Positions 17,123-24,570 of a stretch of DNA of 48,397 nucleotides are shown here, in pieces. A program made the position numbers and the translations under genes. Where the stretch lies: assembly GCA_030700255.1 (NCBI GenBank), contig JAUYJN010000018.1, forward strand, positions 1 to 48,397. Reading direction: 5' to 3'. The notes beneath the pieces were generated by a model. That model was given only the letters and a program-made list of their open reading frames with translations. It was not told the DNA's origin and searched no databases. The DNA is from Candidatus Peregrinibacteria bacterium. GTDB lineage: Bacteria > Patescibacteriota > Gracilibacteria > UBA1369 > JABINC01. Numbering within the stretch: position 1 is the first letter of the stretch; every line of letters begins with the position of its first letter.

Positions 17123-17545
17123 TTAAGCTGCAACCAGCTCGCCGTCTTCAACTATTTCAACTTCCATGTTTTCTGTAGGTAGTTCGTCAGAAGTAGTTTC
17201 TTCATCTTCTTTTTTCCCATAGTCGAGTGGTTTTAAACCACTTACAACTACTTCGGTGACGTATTTCTTCTCACCCTTTTCGTTTTTGTAGTCGTGATTT
17301 ACAAGTTTACCCTCTATATACATGAGGCGTCCCTTGTTGCAGACTTTTGATGCGAAATCAGCTAGCCCATTCCAAGCCACAGCCTTGTGGAAATTGGCAT
17401 TGCGCATAACTTGCCCTTCCGGGTTTTTCCATTGCTCGTTTGTGGCAATAGTGAAGTTTGTAACTTTCTTTCCGCTCTTTGTCATTTTGAGCGTTGTATC
17501 GGCAGTTACGTTACCGATAAGTTGGACTTTGTTGATACTTGGCAT
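17123..17545 (-). CDS. ssb: Single-stranded DNA-binding protein
   Basis: Coats single-stranded DNA in replication and repair. The 140-residue protein has one OB fold (about 1-105) starting INKVQLIGNVTADTTLKMTKSG, with conserved aromatic residues in NEQWKNPEG and FHKAVAWNGLADF. A short acidic tail (EDEETTSDELPTENMEVEIVEDG) replaces the classic DDDIPF partner-binding tip, though it is equally acidic. It is divergent from ribE over a 285-bp AT-rich spacer. Confidence 0.95.
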   Translation of the reverse strand: MPSINKVQLIGNVTADTTLKMTKSGKKVTNFTIATNEQWKNPEGQVMRNANFHKAVAWNGLADFASKVCNKGRLMYIEGKLVNHDYKNEKGEKKYVTEVVVSGLKPLDYGKKEDEETTSDELPTENMEVEIVEDGELVAA

Positions 17546-17830
17546 GGTAGTTTTTGGTTAAGAAATACTTGCCAGTCATTTTTTGACGAGCAGAACATAG
17601 CAATTGAAATTAAAAATTCTTTAAAATATCGAATAAAAAAACATTAAATCGTTTTTAAAAAAAACATGAAAGAAATCTAAAATATTCTGAATTTGAAAAT
17701 GTAATTGAATTTTGTAAAACAGATCGTCGAGTTTCGTAAGTTTGTGAATTTGATGCGCTATTTTTCAATTCTGCCATTGCTTAAAACCTCCAAATATACT
17801 TAAATGTTGGTGCTTTTTTAGAATAAAAAT
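17546..17830. other. Divergent spacer between ssb and ribE
   Basis: No gene is seen in these 285 bp. It must hold promoters for both genes. For ribE, CTGCCA followed after 18 bases by TATACT (17772-17801) is a weak candidate. For ssb, an extended -10 TGCTATGTT reads on the minus strand near 17594-17602. None of the conserved blocks of an FMN riboswitch is visible, so riboflavin control here, if any, uses another mechanism. Confidence 0.4.
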
Positions 17831-18505
17831 ATGTTTACAGGAATCGTAAAAGAAATTGGAACTGTCAAGTCGGTTGTGAATAAAGACGATGGTATTTACT
17901 TCGTAATTGAAGCGGATATGTCGAATGTTGCCTTTCCTTCCACTCTTTTAAATGGGGATAGTATTTCTGTAAATGGTGCTTGTCAGACTGTGGTTGATTT
18001 TGAATTGTTTGACGATGGAAAATATGGATCTTTTACAATTCAGTCTATTCCAGAGACTATGCGTGTTACAAACTTCTCTGATTTTGAAGTTGGAACAAAA
18101 GTAAATTTGGAACCGGCTATGAAACTTCAGGATTCTATTGATGGGCATTTGGTACAGGGGCATATTGATTGCACCGGATTGGTGGACGCTTTGGAGCGCC
18201 AAGATAATGGCACTGCGCTTAGGATTATATTTTCGGAGGATATAGAGGAATTTATTGTTTACAAAGGTTCGATAACTGTAAATGGTGTAAGTCTTACTAT
18301 TTCAAAGGTTGGGTCAACAGAGTCTTCAGATGAAATCGATTCAAGAGTTAGTTGTAACTTTTTTGAGGTTTCATTGATCGCCCATAGTATCGAAAATACA
18401 AACCTTGGACTTTTAAAAAAAGGTGATAAAGTAAACCTAGAAGCTGATATGATGGCTAGGTATGCTGCAAAGATTATTGAATTTTCTAATCGAAGGAACT
18501 CTTAA
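17831..18505 (+). CDS. ribE: Riboflavin synthase, alpha chain
   Basis: Dismutates two 6,7-dimethyl-8-ribityllumazine molecules into riboflavin plus the pyrimidine substrate that returns to RibH. The 224-residue protein has the two lumazine-binding repeats, each with its own motif: MFTGIVKEIGTV plus NGDSISVNGACQTV, and DGHLVQGHIDCTG plus YKGSITVNGVSLTI. The length is normal, although an acidic loop (STESSDEIDS) sits in the second barrel. It starts ten bases upstream of ribH after its stop and is certainly co-transcribed with it. Confidence 0.96.
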   Translation: MFTGIVKEIGTVKSVVNKDDGIYFVIEADMSNVAFPSTLLNGDSISVNGACQTVVDFELFDDGKYGSFTIQSIPETMRVTNFSDFEVGTKVNLEPAMKLQDSIDGHLVQGHIDCTGLVDALERQDNGTALRIIFSEDIEEFIVYKGSITVNGVSLTISKVGSTESSDEIDSRVSCNFFEVSLIAHSIENTNLGLLKKGDKVNLEADMMARYAAKIIEFSNRRNS

Positions 18506-18514
18506 CTCTAAAAA

Positions 18515-19051
18515 ATGCTAGAAGGATCTATAAAATACAGTGGTGGAAAAATAGGAATTGTTGTGAGTAGATTTAATGACGATATTACCGGTAACTTACT
18601 CAAAGGGGCTATTCATGGTTTGAAAAAATATGGTGTACCCGATGTCGATAGTGATGGCGAAAATATGATAGAAATAGTACGGGTGCCCGGCGCATTTGAA
18701 ATCCCACTTACTGCTCAGAAACTGCTGCGAGGTGAAACCGGTGGAGAGGCGTGTGATGTTGTTATAACTCTTGGAGTTATTATTAAAGGAGATACCGAGC
18801 ACTATGAGTATGTATGCAAAGAGACGGCTGATGGAATTATGCGTGTACAGCTGGATGAAGGTAAACCTGTGATTTTTGAAGTGCTTATGGTCGATAACAT
18901 AGAAAAGGCTTATGCAAGATCAGTTGTGCCGGTGGATGAGAATGGTGAAGGCGAAGAAGACAAAGATGGTGGCTCAAACTGGATGAAAAACAAAGGATAC
19001 ATTGCGGCATTAAATGCTCTTGAAATGATTAATCTCTATGGCAAAATGTAG
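18515..19051 (+). CDS. ribH: Lumazine synthase
   Basis: Condenses the RibA/RibD product with 3,4-dihydroxy-2-butanone-4-phosphate to form dimethylribityllumazine. Family motifs: VVSRFNDDITGNLLKGA, RVPGAFEIPL, and TLGVIIKGDTEHYEYV, where His96 is the expected catalytic base. Ordinary RibH is about 155 residues; this one is 178 because of an acidic Gly/Asp/Glu-rich insertion at about 137-157 just before the final NKGYIAALNALEM helix. The insertion lies near the surface that pairs subunits, so it might affect cage assembly (inference). Confidence 0.95.
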   Translation: MLEGSIKYSGGKIGIVVSRFNDDITGNLLKGAIHGLKKYGVPDVDSDGENMIEIVRVPGAFEIPLTAQKLLRGETGGEACDVVITLGVIIKGDTEHYEYVCKETADGIMRVQLDEGKPVIFEVLMVDNIEKAYARSVVPVDENGEGEEDKDGGSNWMKNKGYIAALNALEMINLYGKM

Positions 19052-19107
19052 CCTGAAAGTTCAGCTGGGTTGGTAGGTTAAACATGCCCTGAGGATGGCT
19101 TGTGATG

Positions 19108-19123
19108 TTACTCTTAAGAGTAA
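19108..19123. repeat. 16-bp palindrome TTACTCTTAAGAGTAA before pgk
   Basis: A perfect palindrome in the ribH-pgk spacer, 52 bases before the pgk start. The surrounding bases 19099-19130 match those at 30016-30047 at 29 of 32 positions, so the two spacers share a true repeat and not only the palindrome. Possible roles are an operator, a small dispersed repeat or a protein-binding chromosome site. Confidence 0.8.
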
Positions 19124-19175
19124 AGTTGCTCAATAAACTGGAAATATCGCAAATTATATTCATAATAATTTAAAA

Positions 19176-20369
19176 ATGGCTCTCAAAACTCTCAAAGACG
19201 TGGATCTCAAGTTCAAACGTGTACTTTTGCGTGTGGATTTTAATGTTCCTCTGGATAAAGAAACCGGCGAAATTCAGGATAATACTAGGATAGTTGCCGC
19301 GATGAATACTATTTACGATATTCTGGATGGTGGAGTGACTGAGCTTGTTATCATGACTCATTTAGGGCGACCAAAAGGTGAGAAAGTCCCTACTCTATCT
19401 ACCAAGGTTCTTGCAGAAGAATTGAGTAATATTATGGGGGAAGAGGTCCTGCATGTGAGTGATTGTGTTGGGATTCCATGTAAAAGTCAGGATCATAGAG
19501 TTTTTATGCTTGAAAATGTGAGATTCCATCCGGAAGAGAAAAAAGGCGATGAAGGGTTCGCAAAGAAATTGGCAGAGCATGGAGATGTTTTTATTAATGA
19601 TGCATTTGCAGTGTGTCATAGAGATGAGGCGTCCGTTACTACTGTAGCCAAGGTGATGCAGGCTGAGGGTAAGGCTATAGCTGCTGGGCGTTTGGTAGAA
19701 AAAGAAGCCGAAATGCTTGGGAAGATTTTGGAAAATCCAAAAGCTCCTTTTGTGATGATAGTGAGTGGTGCAAAGGTTGATACGAAAATAGGAATGATTC
19801 AGAATTTTTATGACAAAGTGGATACTTTTATACTTGGTGGCGGAATTGCGAATACATTTTTGGCTGCAGAAGGATTTGATGTTGCAGACTCTTTATATGA
19901 AGAAGACAAAGTTGAACTTGCTCGTGAAATTTTGGTTGCTTGTAGCGAACATGTAAATGAAGTCGTGATCCCAACCGATGCGATGGTTGCCTCAGAGTTC
20001 AGTGCAACGGCAGAGGCGGCGCATGTACCGGTTGAAGATGTGATGGGTGATATGAGAATCCTTGATTTAGGTAGTAATACAATTGATCGATGTGTTGAAA
20101 TTTTATCAAATGCCGAAATGATTGTTTGGAATGGCCCTCTTGGAGTTTATGAATTCCCACAATTTATGGAAGGTACAAAGCGTATTGCGGAGGCTATCGC
20201 AGCAAACAAAAATGCAACTACCGTTATCGGCGGTGGAGATACTGTAGATGCTGTAAACAAACTTGGAATTTCATTCAAAGAATACACTCACGTGTCTACC
20301 GGAGGTGGAGCGATGGTTGAATTTTTGGAAGGTAAGGTTCTCCCTGGGATTGAGGTGCTGATGGACTAA
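19176..20369 (+). CDS. pgk: Phosphoglycerate kinase
   Basis: Makes ATP from 1,3-bisphosphoglycerate in glycolysis. The 397-residue, two-lobed enzyme is of normal length. Visible signatures are RVLLRVDFNVPLD (N-lobe substrate loop), MTHLGRPKG, LENVRFHPEEKKGD, INDAFAVCHRDEASV, SGAKVDTKI and, in the nucleotide lobe, VIGGGDTVDAV and VSTGGGAMVEFLEGK. It has its own 124-bp upstream spacer with the palindromic repeat and probably its own promoter. Confidence 0.97.
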   Translation: MALKTLKDVDLKFKRVLLRVDFNVPLDKETGEIQDNTRIVAAMNTIYDILDGGVTELVIMTHLGRPKGEKVPTLSTKVLAEELSNIMGEEVLHVSDCVGIPCKSQDHRVFMLENVRFHPEEKKGDEGFAKKLAEHGDVFINDAFAVCHRDEASVTTVAKVMQAEGKAIAAGRLVEKEAEMLGKILENPKAPFVMIVSGAKVDTKIGMIQNFYDKVDTFILGGGIANTFLAAEGFDVADSLYEEDKVELAREILVACSEHVNEVVIPTDAMVASEFSATAEAAHVPVEDVMGDMRILDLGSNTIDRCVEILSNAEMIVWNGPLGVYEFPQFMEGTKRIAEAIAANKNATTVIGGGDTVDAVNKLGISFKEYTHVSTGGGAMVEFLEGKVLPGIEVLMD

Positions 20370-20402
20370 AGTGTCCCACTTGGAGAGGTTATTACTTCAT
20401 CT

Positions 20403-20597
20403 TCACAACCCCTCCTCTTCAATAAAATCTCCATCTTCATCGATTGCGAGTATGTGTTCTAATGTTTTTCTCATATCTTTTTGAAATACAACTTCTTCAT
20501 ACGCCGCAGTTACTCCGGTTTTTGTCGCTTGCTCCCTCTCTACTCCCTTTGCTTTAGCTTCTAGCATTGCTGTATACCCAGCCATAATTCCTAACAT
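20403..20597 (-). CDS. Small conserved-looking protein of unknown function
   Basis: A 64-residue protein that I do not recognise. It begins with a short alanine/glycine-containing helix (MLGIMAGYTAMLEAKAKG), continues with charged helix-forming sequence and ends in an acidic tail (DEDGDFIEEEGL). Its codon use and position between convergent pgk and upstream ruvX on the same strand make it plausible as a gene. It ends in TGA, rare here, which weakens the case slightly. Confidence 0.5.
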   Translation of the reverse strand: MLGIMAGYTAMLEAKAKGVEREQATKTGVTAAYEEVVFQKDMRKTLEHILAIDEDGDFIEEEGL

Positions 20598-20637
20598 ACT
20601 TTCTTTTTTTTAATTACGAGACGTCAATCTTAACATT

Positions 20638-21105
20638 TTAGGTTTTTTTGTCAAGATACCCCTGGAGCATAATTCGTGCGGCTTCGGCGTCATCTTGTTG
20701 AGTGTCTATTTGAGATCGCTTTTTCCTCTTCATGGTTGATTTTACTTCACGTATGTTTTTTTGAGCATCGAAGCTGGAAAAATCTTCATTGGCGAACACG
20801 AGGGATATGTCGAGTTTTCGTTCTTGCAACGCATGTTTCAATTCCAATGCGAAAGCCTGGATTTTGTCTTTCCACTCCCCCGCTTGAGAAGGTAAGCCAA
20901 AAACTATTATTTGGAAAGGTTTGTCGTTACCTTGGTTTTGTTTCAAGCTTTGTTCTTGCAAAATCAGTGCTGTGAGCGTTTTGAGTTGTGAAGTTAGGTT
21001 TCCTTCTATGGTTTGCCATGTGAACGCCAAAGTGCCGCTCTCGTCACTACGTGCGAGACCGGTTTTCGTGGTTCCGAGATCAATTCCAATTAGTTTTCTT
21101 TGCAT
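20638..21105 (-). CDS. ruvX: RuvX/YqgF-family RNase H-like nuclease
   Basis: A putative pre-16S rRNA nuclease or Holliday-junction resolvase. The 155-residue protein shows the RNase H-like fold signature IGIDLGTTKTGLARSD (first catalytic Asp), then IIVFGLPSQAGEWKDKIQAFA, FANEDFSSFDA (second acidic site) and DDAEAARIMLQGYL (third). It is a little longer than the usual 140 residues. It begins one base after the rplI stop, so the two are translated together. Confidence 0.9.
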   Translation of the reverse strand: MQRKLIGIDLGTTKTGLARSDESGTLAFTWQTIEGNLTSQLKTLTALILQEQSLKQNQGNDKPFQIIVFGLPSQAGEWKDKIQAFALELKHALQERKLDISLVFANEDFSSFDAQKNIREVKSTMKRKKRSQIDTQQDDAEAARIMLQGYLDKKT

Positions 21106-21106
21106 A

Positions 21107-21559
21107 CTATTCAGTAGCTTCTACCACTATTTTAACCTCTGCCTTATGTTTTTCACTTAGTTTCACTGTTGCAGTAAATTCTCCAGCTTCTTTGATTGAA
21201 CCTCCATCAATTGAGACAACATCTTTTGTAAGCTCCATTTTTGCTTGAGTTTTTAGAGCTTCCAGTATGTCATCAATAGTTATTGAACCGTAGAGAGTTC
21301 CTTTTTCAGATACTTTTTCTTTGAATTTAAGTGTGATACCATTAAGTTTTGCCTTAGTCTCCTCAGCTTTTGCCATTAATTCTTCTTTTTCTTTTACCGT
21401 CTGTTCTTTCATGGTTTCATATTTCTTCAATGCATCTTTTGTTGCAAGCGCAGCAAGACCTTTTGGGAAAAGGTAGTTACGAAAATATCCAGGTTTTACG
21501 TTCTTAACATCACCTGTATAGCCTACTCCTGTTATATTGTGGGTCAAAATTACTTGCAT
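21107..21559 (-). CDS. rplI: 50S ribosomal protein L9
   Basis: L9 binds 23S rRNA at the base of the L1 stalk. The 150-residue, two-domain form is complete: the N-terminal domain MQVILTHNITGVGYTGDVKNVKPGYFRNYLFPKGLA is a near-perfect family match, joined by a long helix (about 45-75) to the C-terminal domain. Its presence matters for placement because several Patescibacteria groups, such as Microgenomates, are reported to lack L9. It has a good promoter at 21599-21626. Confidence 0.97.
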   Translation of the reverse strand: MQVILTHNITGVGYTGDVKNVKPGYFRNYLFPKGLAALATKDALKKYETMKEQTVKEKEELMAKAEETKAKLNGITLKFKEKVSEKGTLYGSITIDDILEALKTQAKMELTKDVVSIDGGSIKEAGEFTATVKLSEKHKAEVKIVVEATE

Positions 21560-21598
21560 GTTTTTGGATTTTACATTTTATATACCGTGTGCCCGAGA

Positions 21599-21626
21599 AT
21601 TCTAGTCAAAATAGTTGTAAAGTCAA
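21599..21626 (-). promoter_or_regulatory. Predicted sigma-70-type promoter for rplI
   Basis: On the minus strand TTGACT (-35, 21621-21626) and TAGAAT (-10, 21599-21604) lie 16 bases apart, each 5 of 6 to consensus. The start of transcription would be about 30 bases before the rplI ATG. The same -10 and spacing recur before rpsB. Confidence 0.65.
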
Positions 21627-21639
21627 GAAAAACTCATGT

Positions 21640-23289
21640 TTATTTAGCTTCCCATAGATGAAGGTTGTTCAATCTGTCCGTTGGAATAGCTAAATGGGGC
21701 GCTTTTACGCCTGAAAATTGCCTATCAACCAAATAATAATAACTTGGTGTATATAGGAAAACTGCCGGTGCATCTTCAGAAAAAAGACCTGCCAGTTCTG
21801 TTAATTTCTTTTCTTTTCCGGTTGGGTCAAAATCATGGCGGATCCTTTCAATCAATAAATCCGCTGTAGGATTTGTGTAATTTGATAAATTCAGGCCATT
21901 TTGATTTATCTGACTTGAATGCCAGAACGAATATACATCCATGTTGTAACCAAGGTTTTGTCCATATAATAGTAGGTCGTAGTCTCTTTTCATGATTGCA
22001 CCTTCCAGTTCTGCAAGTGGAAGTCGAATTATTTTTAATTTTATACCGATGGCTTTTAGTTGTTGTTCTATATTGCTTACAACTTTCTGTGTAATTTCTT
22101 CAGCTTTTGAATTTTCATCATAAAGACGTGCAAGAAGTCTTATGTGAAATATTTCCCCATCTTCATTTACTCGGAAACCTTTTTCTTGATTCAAACTCCA
22201 ACCTGCGTCAAACAAGGCTCCCATCGCTTCTTGTATGTTACTTTGATTCCTCCAATCGTCTTGCTTCAGTTCAAGTAGTGGAGTGTCGATACTTTTTTTG
22301 TAGCCCACCGCATCGAGTATAGACTGTTTCTCAATAGCTTTTTTTATTCCCAGCCTTGCTTTTTGCTTTTTCAAAAATGGCGAATTTGTATTCATAAATA
22401 GAGCTGTGTATTGCGGTAGCGTATATTCATTTAGTTTGAATCTACTGTCCTGGATTTCATCTTTGAAATAAATCGGAACTCTTGCCATGCCATGTACGTT
22501 GTATTGTCCACTAATCATTGAACCAAAATCCGGATATATATTGAAAATGACATTTGTTATATTCCCGCCTTTTTCGAAATAATCATTGAATTTTTTTAAT
22601 TTAACTTGTGTTATTTCTTTTTCAGCTATGTGTATAGAATCAAATTCAAATGGCCCACATCCAATAGGTTTAGAGTTGAATTCATGATTTGGCAGATTAG
22701 CTACTGTTATGTCTTTTAATATATGTGCAGGAAGTAATCCATTTACCGTACTTGTGAAGAAAAATGAATTAGGGGCATTTAATATGAATTCTACAGTTGA
22801 TTCATCTATCTTTTTTATTTCTACATTCGTGAAAGTTTCCTTTAGGATACGATTCCGGAATTTTTCATTTTGGATTACAGTTTGATATGTAAATATCACA
22901 TCATCAGCGGTCACGGGTGTGCCATCATGCCATTTGATATCCGGTTTGATTGTAAATGTGTATATAGTTTGTCCAGTGTCAAGTGTGTGAGTTGCTATAC
23001 TTTCTTCCACCTGACCTGTTTCCGGATTGTATTTGCTGAGACTGCAAAAAAGCAGACGTGAGATATCTTGATCCACGCTGTTGAAATCTGTGTATACCGG
23101 ATTTAATTTTTGTACTGAGCCGTAAACAGCTTCTGTATATGTCACTTGGTCACCTTTTTTACTCTTTAGTGCATCCGGTATTGCTTGATAATATATTGAT
23201 ATAAGAGAAACCAGAATAACTGCACATAGCAATATGCTAAAGGCCTTCTCAAAACGACTATAGCTTTTTATTACATTCTTAAATTTCAC
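21640..23289 (-). CDS. Family 5 peptide/nickel-type solute-binding protein, membrane-anchored
   Basis: A 549-residue SBP_bac_5 protein of oligopeptide ABC importers. The N-terminus has a single hydrophobic helix (about 17-37) with no lipobox Cys, so it is probably anchored by an uncleaved signal. Family traits: LNPVYTDFNSVDQDISRLLF, the hallmark TFTIKPDIKWHDGTPVTADDVIFTY and PIGCGPFEFD. No oligopeptide permease or ATPase genes follow; the next gene is secG. It starts with GTG at 23289. Confidence 0.9.
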   Translation of the reverse strand: MKFKNVIKSYSRFEKAFSILLCAVILVSLISIYYQAIPDALKSKKGDQVTYTEAVYGSVQKLNPVYTDFNSVDQDISRLLFCSLSKYNPETGQVEESIATHTLDTGQTIYTFTIKPDIKWHDGTPVTADDVIFTYQTVIQNEKFRNRILKETFTNVEIKKIDESTVEFILNAPNSFFFTSTVNGLLPAHILKDITVANLPNHEFNSKPIGCGPFEFDSIHIAEKEITQVKLKKFNDYFEKGGNITNVIFNIYPDFGSMISGQYNVHGMARVPIYFKDEIQDSRFKLNEYTLPQYTALFMNTNSPFLKKQKARLGIKKAIEKQSILDAVGYKKSIDTPLLELKQDDWRNQSNIQEAMGALFDAGWSLNQEKGFRVNEDGEIFHIRLLARLYDENSKAEEITQKVVSNIEQQLKAIGIKLKIIRLPLAELEGAIMKRDYDLLLYGQNLGYNMDVYSFWHSSQINQNGLNLSNYTNPTADLLIERIRHDFDPTGKEKKLTELAGLFSEDAPAVFLYTPSYYYLVDRQFSGVKAPHLAIPTDRLNNLHLWEAK

Positions 23290-23295
23290 GATTTT

Positions 23296-23514
23296 TTATT
23301 TAACTAGTGCGATTGCCACTGCTAAGAACACGAATAATCCGGTTAAGAGGATCGTTGAATTGTGTAAAAACTTTTCAGCACCTCTTTTTGTTGAATGGAA
23401 TTCACCTCCACCGCCGAATACGGCCCCTAGCCCACCACCTTTGTTTTGAATCAAAATAGCGAGGCATAGAAGTATTGATACTACTATGTGAATAATGATG
23501 AGTACGTTATGCAT
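23296..23514 (-). CDS. secG: Preprotein translocase subunit SecG
   Basis: Small accessory subunit of the SecYEG channel. The 72-residue protein has two membrane helices (about 3-23 and 51-70) joined by the cytoplasmic glycine-rich loop typical of the family (QNKGGGLGAVFGGGGEF). Its length and the motif LAILIQNKGGGLGA are diagnostic. It lies six bases upstream of the peptide-binding protein gene. Confidence 0.93.
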   Translation of the reverse strand: MHNVLIIIHIVVSILLCLAILIQNKGGGLGAVFGGGGEFHSTKRGAEKFLHNSTILLTGLFVFLAVAIALVK

Positions 23515-23536
23515 TTTATTTTAAATTAAAAATTAT

Positions 23537-23908
23537 TTATCTTTTAAAAAGCCAGTGTTCAAGCCAGTTTATCACTCCAAACACCGCTCCGGCGTATAAG
23601 TACGTCACTCCTCCTCCTGCCATTATTATGTTGAATTCATTTATTGCAAGAACATCGAATAAATTAACCAGAAGCCATAGAATTGCCGCATTTATCACAA
23701 CTAAAAAAAGTCCACCACTTAAAAATATTATAGGAAACGAAAATACTTTTATTACCGGTTTGATGAATGCATTTAAGAATCCAAGCAGAGCTCCGGTAAA
23801 TATGAGTAGACCCCACCCTCCTTCGTATGTAACCTGTGGCACTACTTTTGTCACCGCATAAAACGCTAATGTATTGAGTAGTATGCCGAGTATTAGTTTT
23901 CTAAGCAT
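23537..23908 (-). CDS. YvlD/DUF360-like four-helix membrane protein
   Basis: A protein of about 123 residues with four membrane helices, similar to the phage-holin-superfamily-4/YvlD group. Start chosen at the internal ATG at 23908 (MLRKLILGILLNTLAF), because the family begins with a helix; an ATG at 23959 would add a polar, Asn/Ser-rich 17-residue leader. Key signs are GALLGFLNAFIKPVIKVFSFPIIFLSGG (the conserved NxxxKP motif) and the GVINWL end. Members are linked with envelope stress in Bacillus; here the role is unknown. Confidence 0.8.
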   Translation of the reverse strand: MLRKLILGILLNTLAFYAVTKVVPQVTYEGGWGLLIFTGALLGFLNAFIKPVIKVFSFPIIFLSGGLFLVVINAAILWLLVNLFDVLAINEFNIIMAGGGVTYLYAGAVFGVINWLEHWLFKR

Positions 23909-23994
23909 GTTGCTTTGATTAGAATGTTTGTTTTCTGATTTGCAAAAATTCCCTGCCATTTTAGTCGGAGAGTTATCAATTGTAAAGGTGTGAG

Positions 23995-24543
23995 TTATGT
24001 ATCTAGATTAACTGACATTTCATTGAGTTGATAACCTCTTTTTATCAATTCAACAATGATTGGAAATGACATTAATCCATTTCTTTTTGCTTCCTCAAAG
24101 TCACGACCTACATTAATTTTTTCTGATAATGCTATGCCTAGAGCTTCCATTATTTCGTCTATCTCATCAAAGAATTGTTGCCACGTCTTTTCTTCTGCAT
24201 GGAATGTTTTTTCGGTTTCTACTAACTTATCTCTACTTGTGCCGAACATTTTTAATGTGACATCTCGATTGTCTATTCTTCCAAAGTAATTCGGGAAATT
24301 AGATACAAGGTTAAGAACTGCTGTTTCGTCAGGTTTTCCAGCTATTTCTACGCCGGCCTCTACAGCTTCTTGATACCACTTTGTTAATGCAGACTCCACT
24401 ACTTCAGGTAGCTCTGCAAATTGATCGAGATGTTCTTCATTTATAACTTCTGCTAAAACTGCTCTTAGCCATGTTGGTGCGGGAACTGTTATTATTTCTG
24501 AGTCCTCATCTTCTTCGGTTGCTAATGAATTTAATCTGAGCAT
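23995..24543 (-). CDS. Hypothetical protein
   Basis: A 182-residue acidic, soluble-looking protein without signal or membrane segment and with no family I recognise. It is mostly helical by composition, with aromatic clusters (APTWLRAVL, ESALTKWYQEAVE, EEKTWQQFFDEIDEIMEALG). It lies between ileS and the YvlD-like gene on the same strand. Codon use resembles its neighbours, so it is very likely a real gene. Confidence 0.75.
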   Translation of the reverse strand: MLRLNSLATEEDEDSEIITVPAPTWLRAVLAEVINEEHLDQFAELPEVVESALTKWYQEAVEAGVEIAGKPDETAVLNLVSNFPNYFGRIDNRDVTLKMFGTSRDKLVETEKTFHAEEKTWQQFFDEIDEIMEALGIALSEKINVGRDFEEAKRNGLMSFPIIVELIKRGYQLNEMSVNLDT

Positions 24544-24570
24544 TTTATTGTTTTTTAATTAGTAGTAATT

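Noticed and set aside
16855-17151. 98-codon frame between ssb and the HNH gene
   Set aside because: It overlaps both real genes and runs through the inverted repeat; no domain is visible.
17546-17830. FMN riboswitch before ribE
   Set aside because: None of the conserved blocks or the paired stems of that riboswitch can be seen; the region is plain AT-rich.
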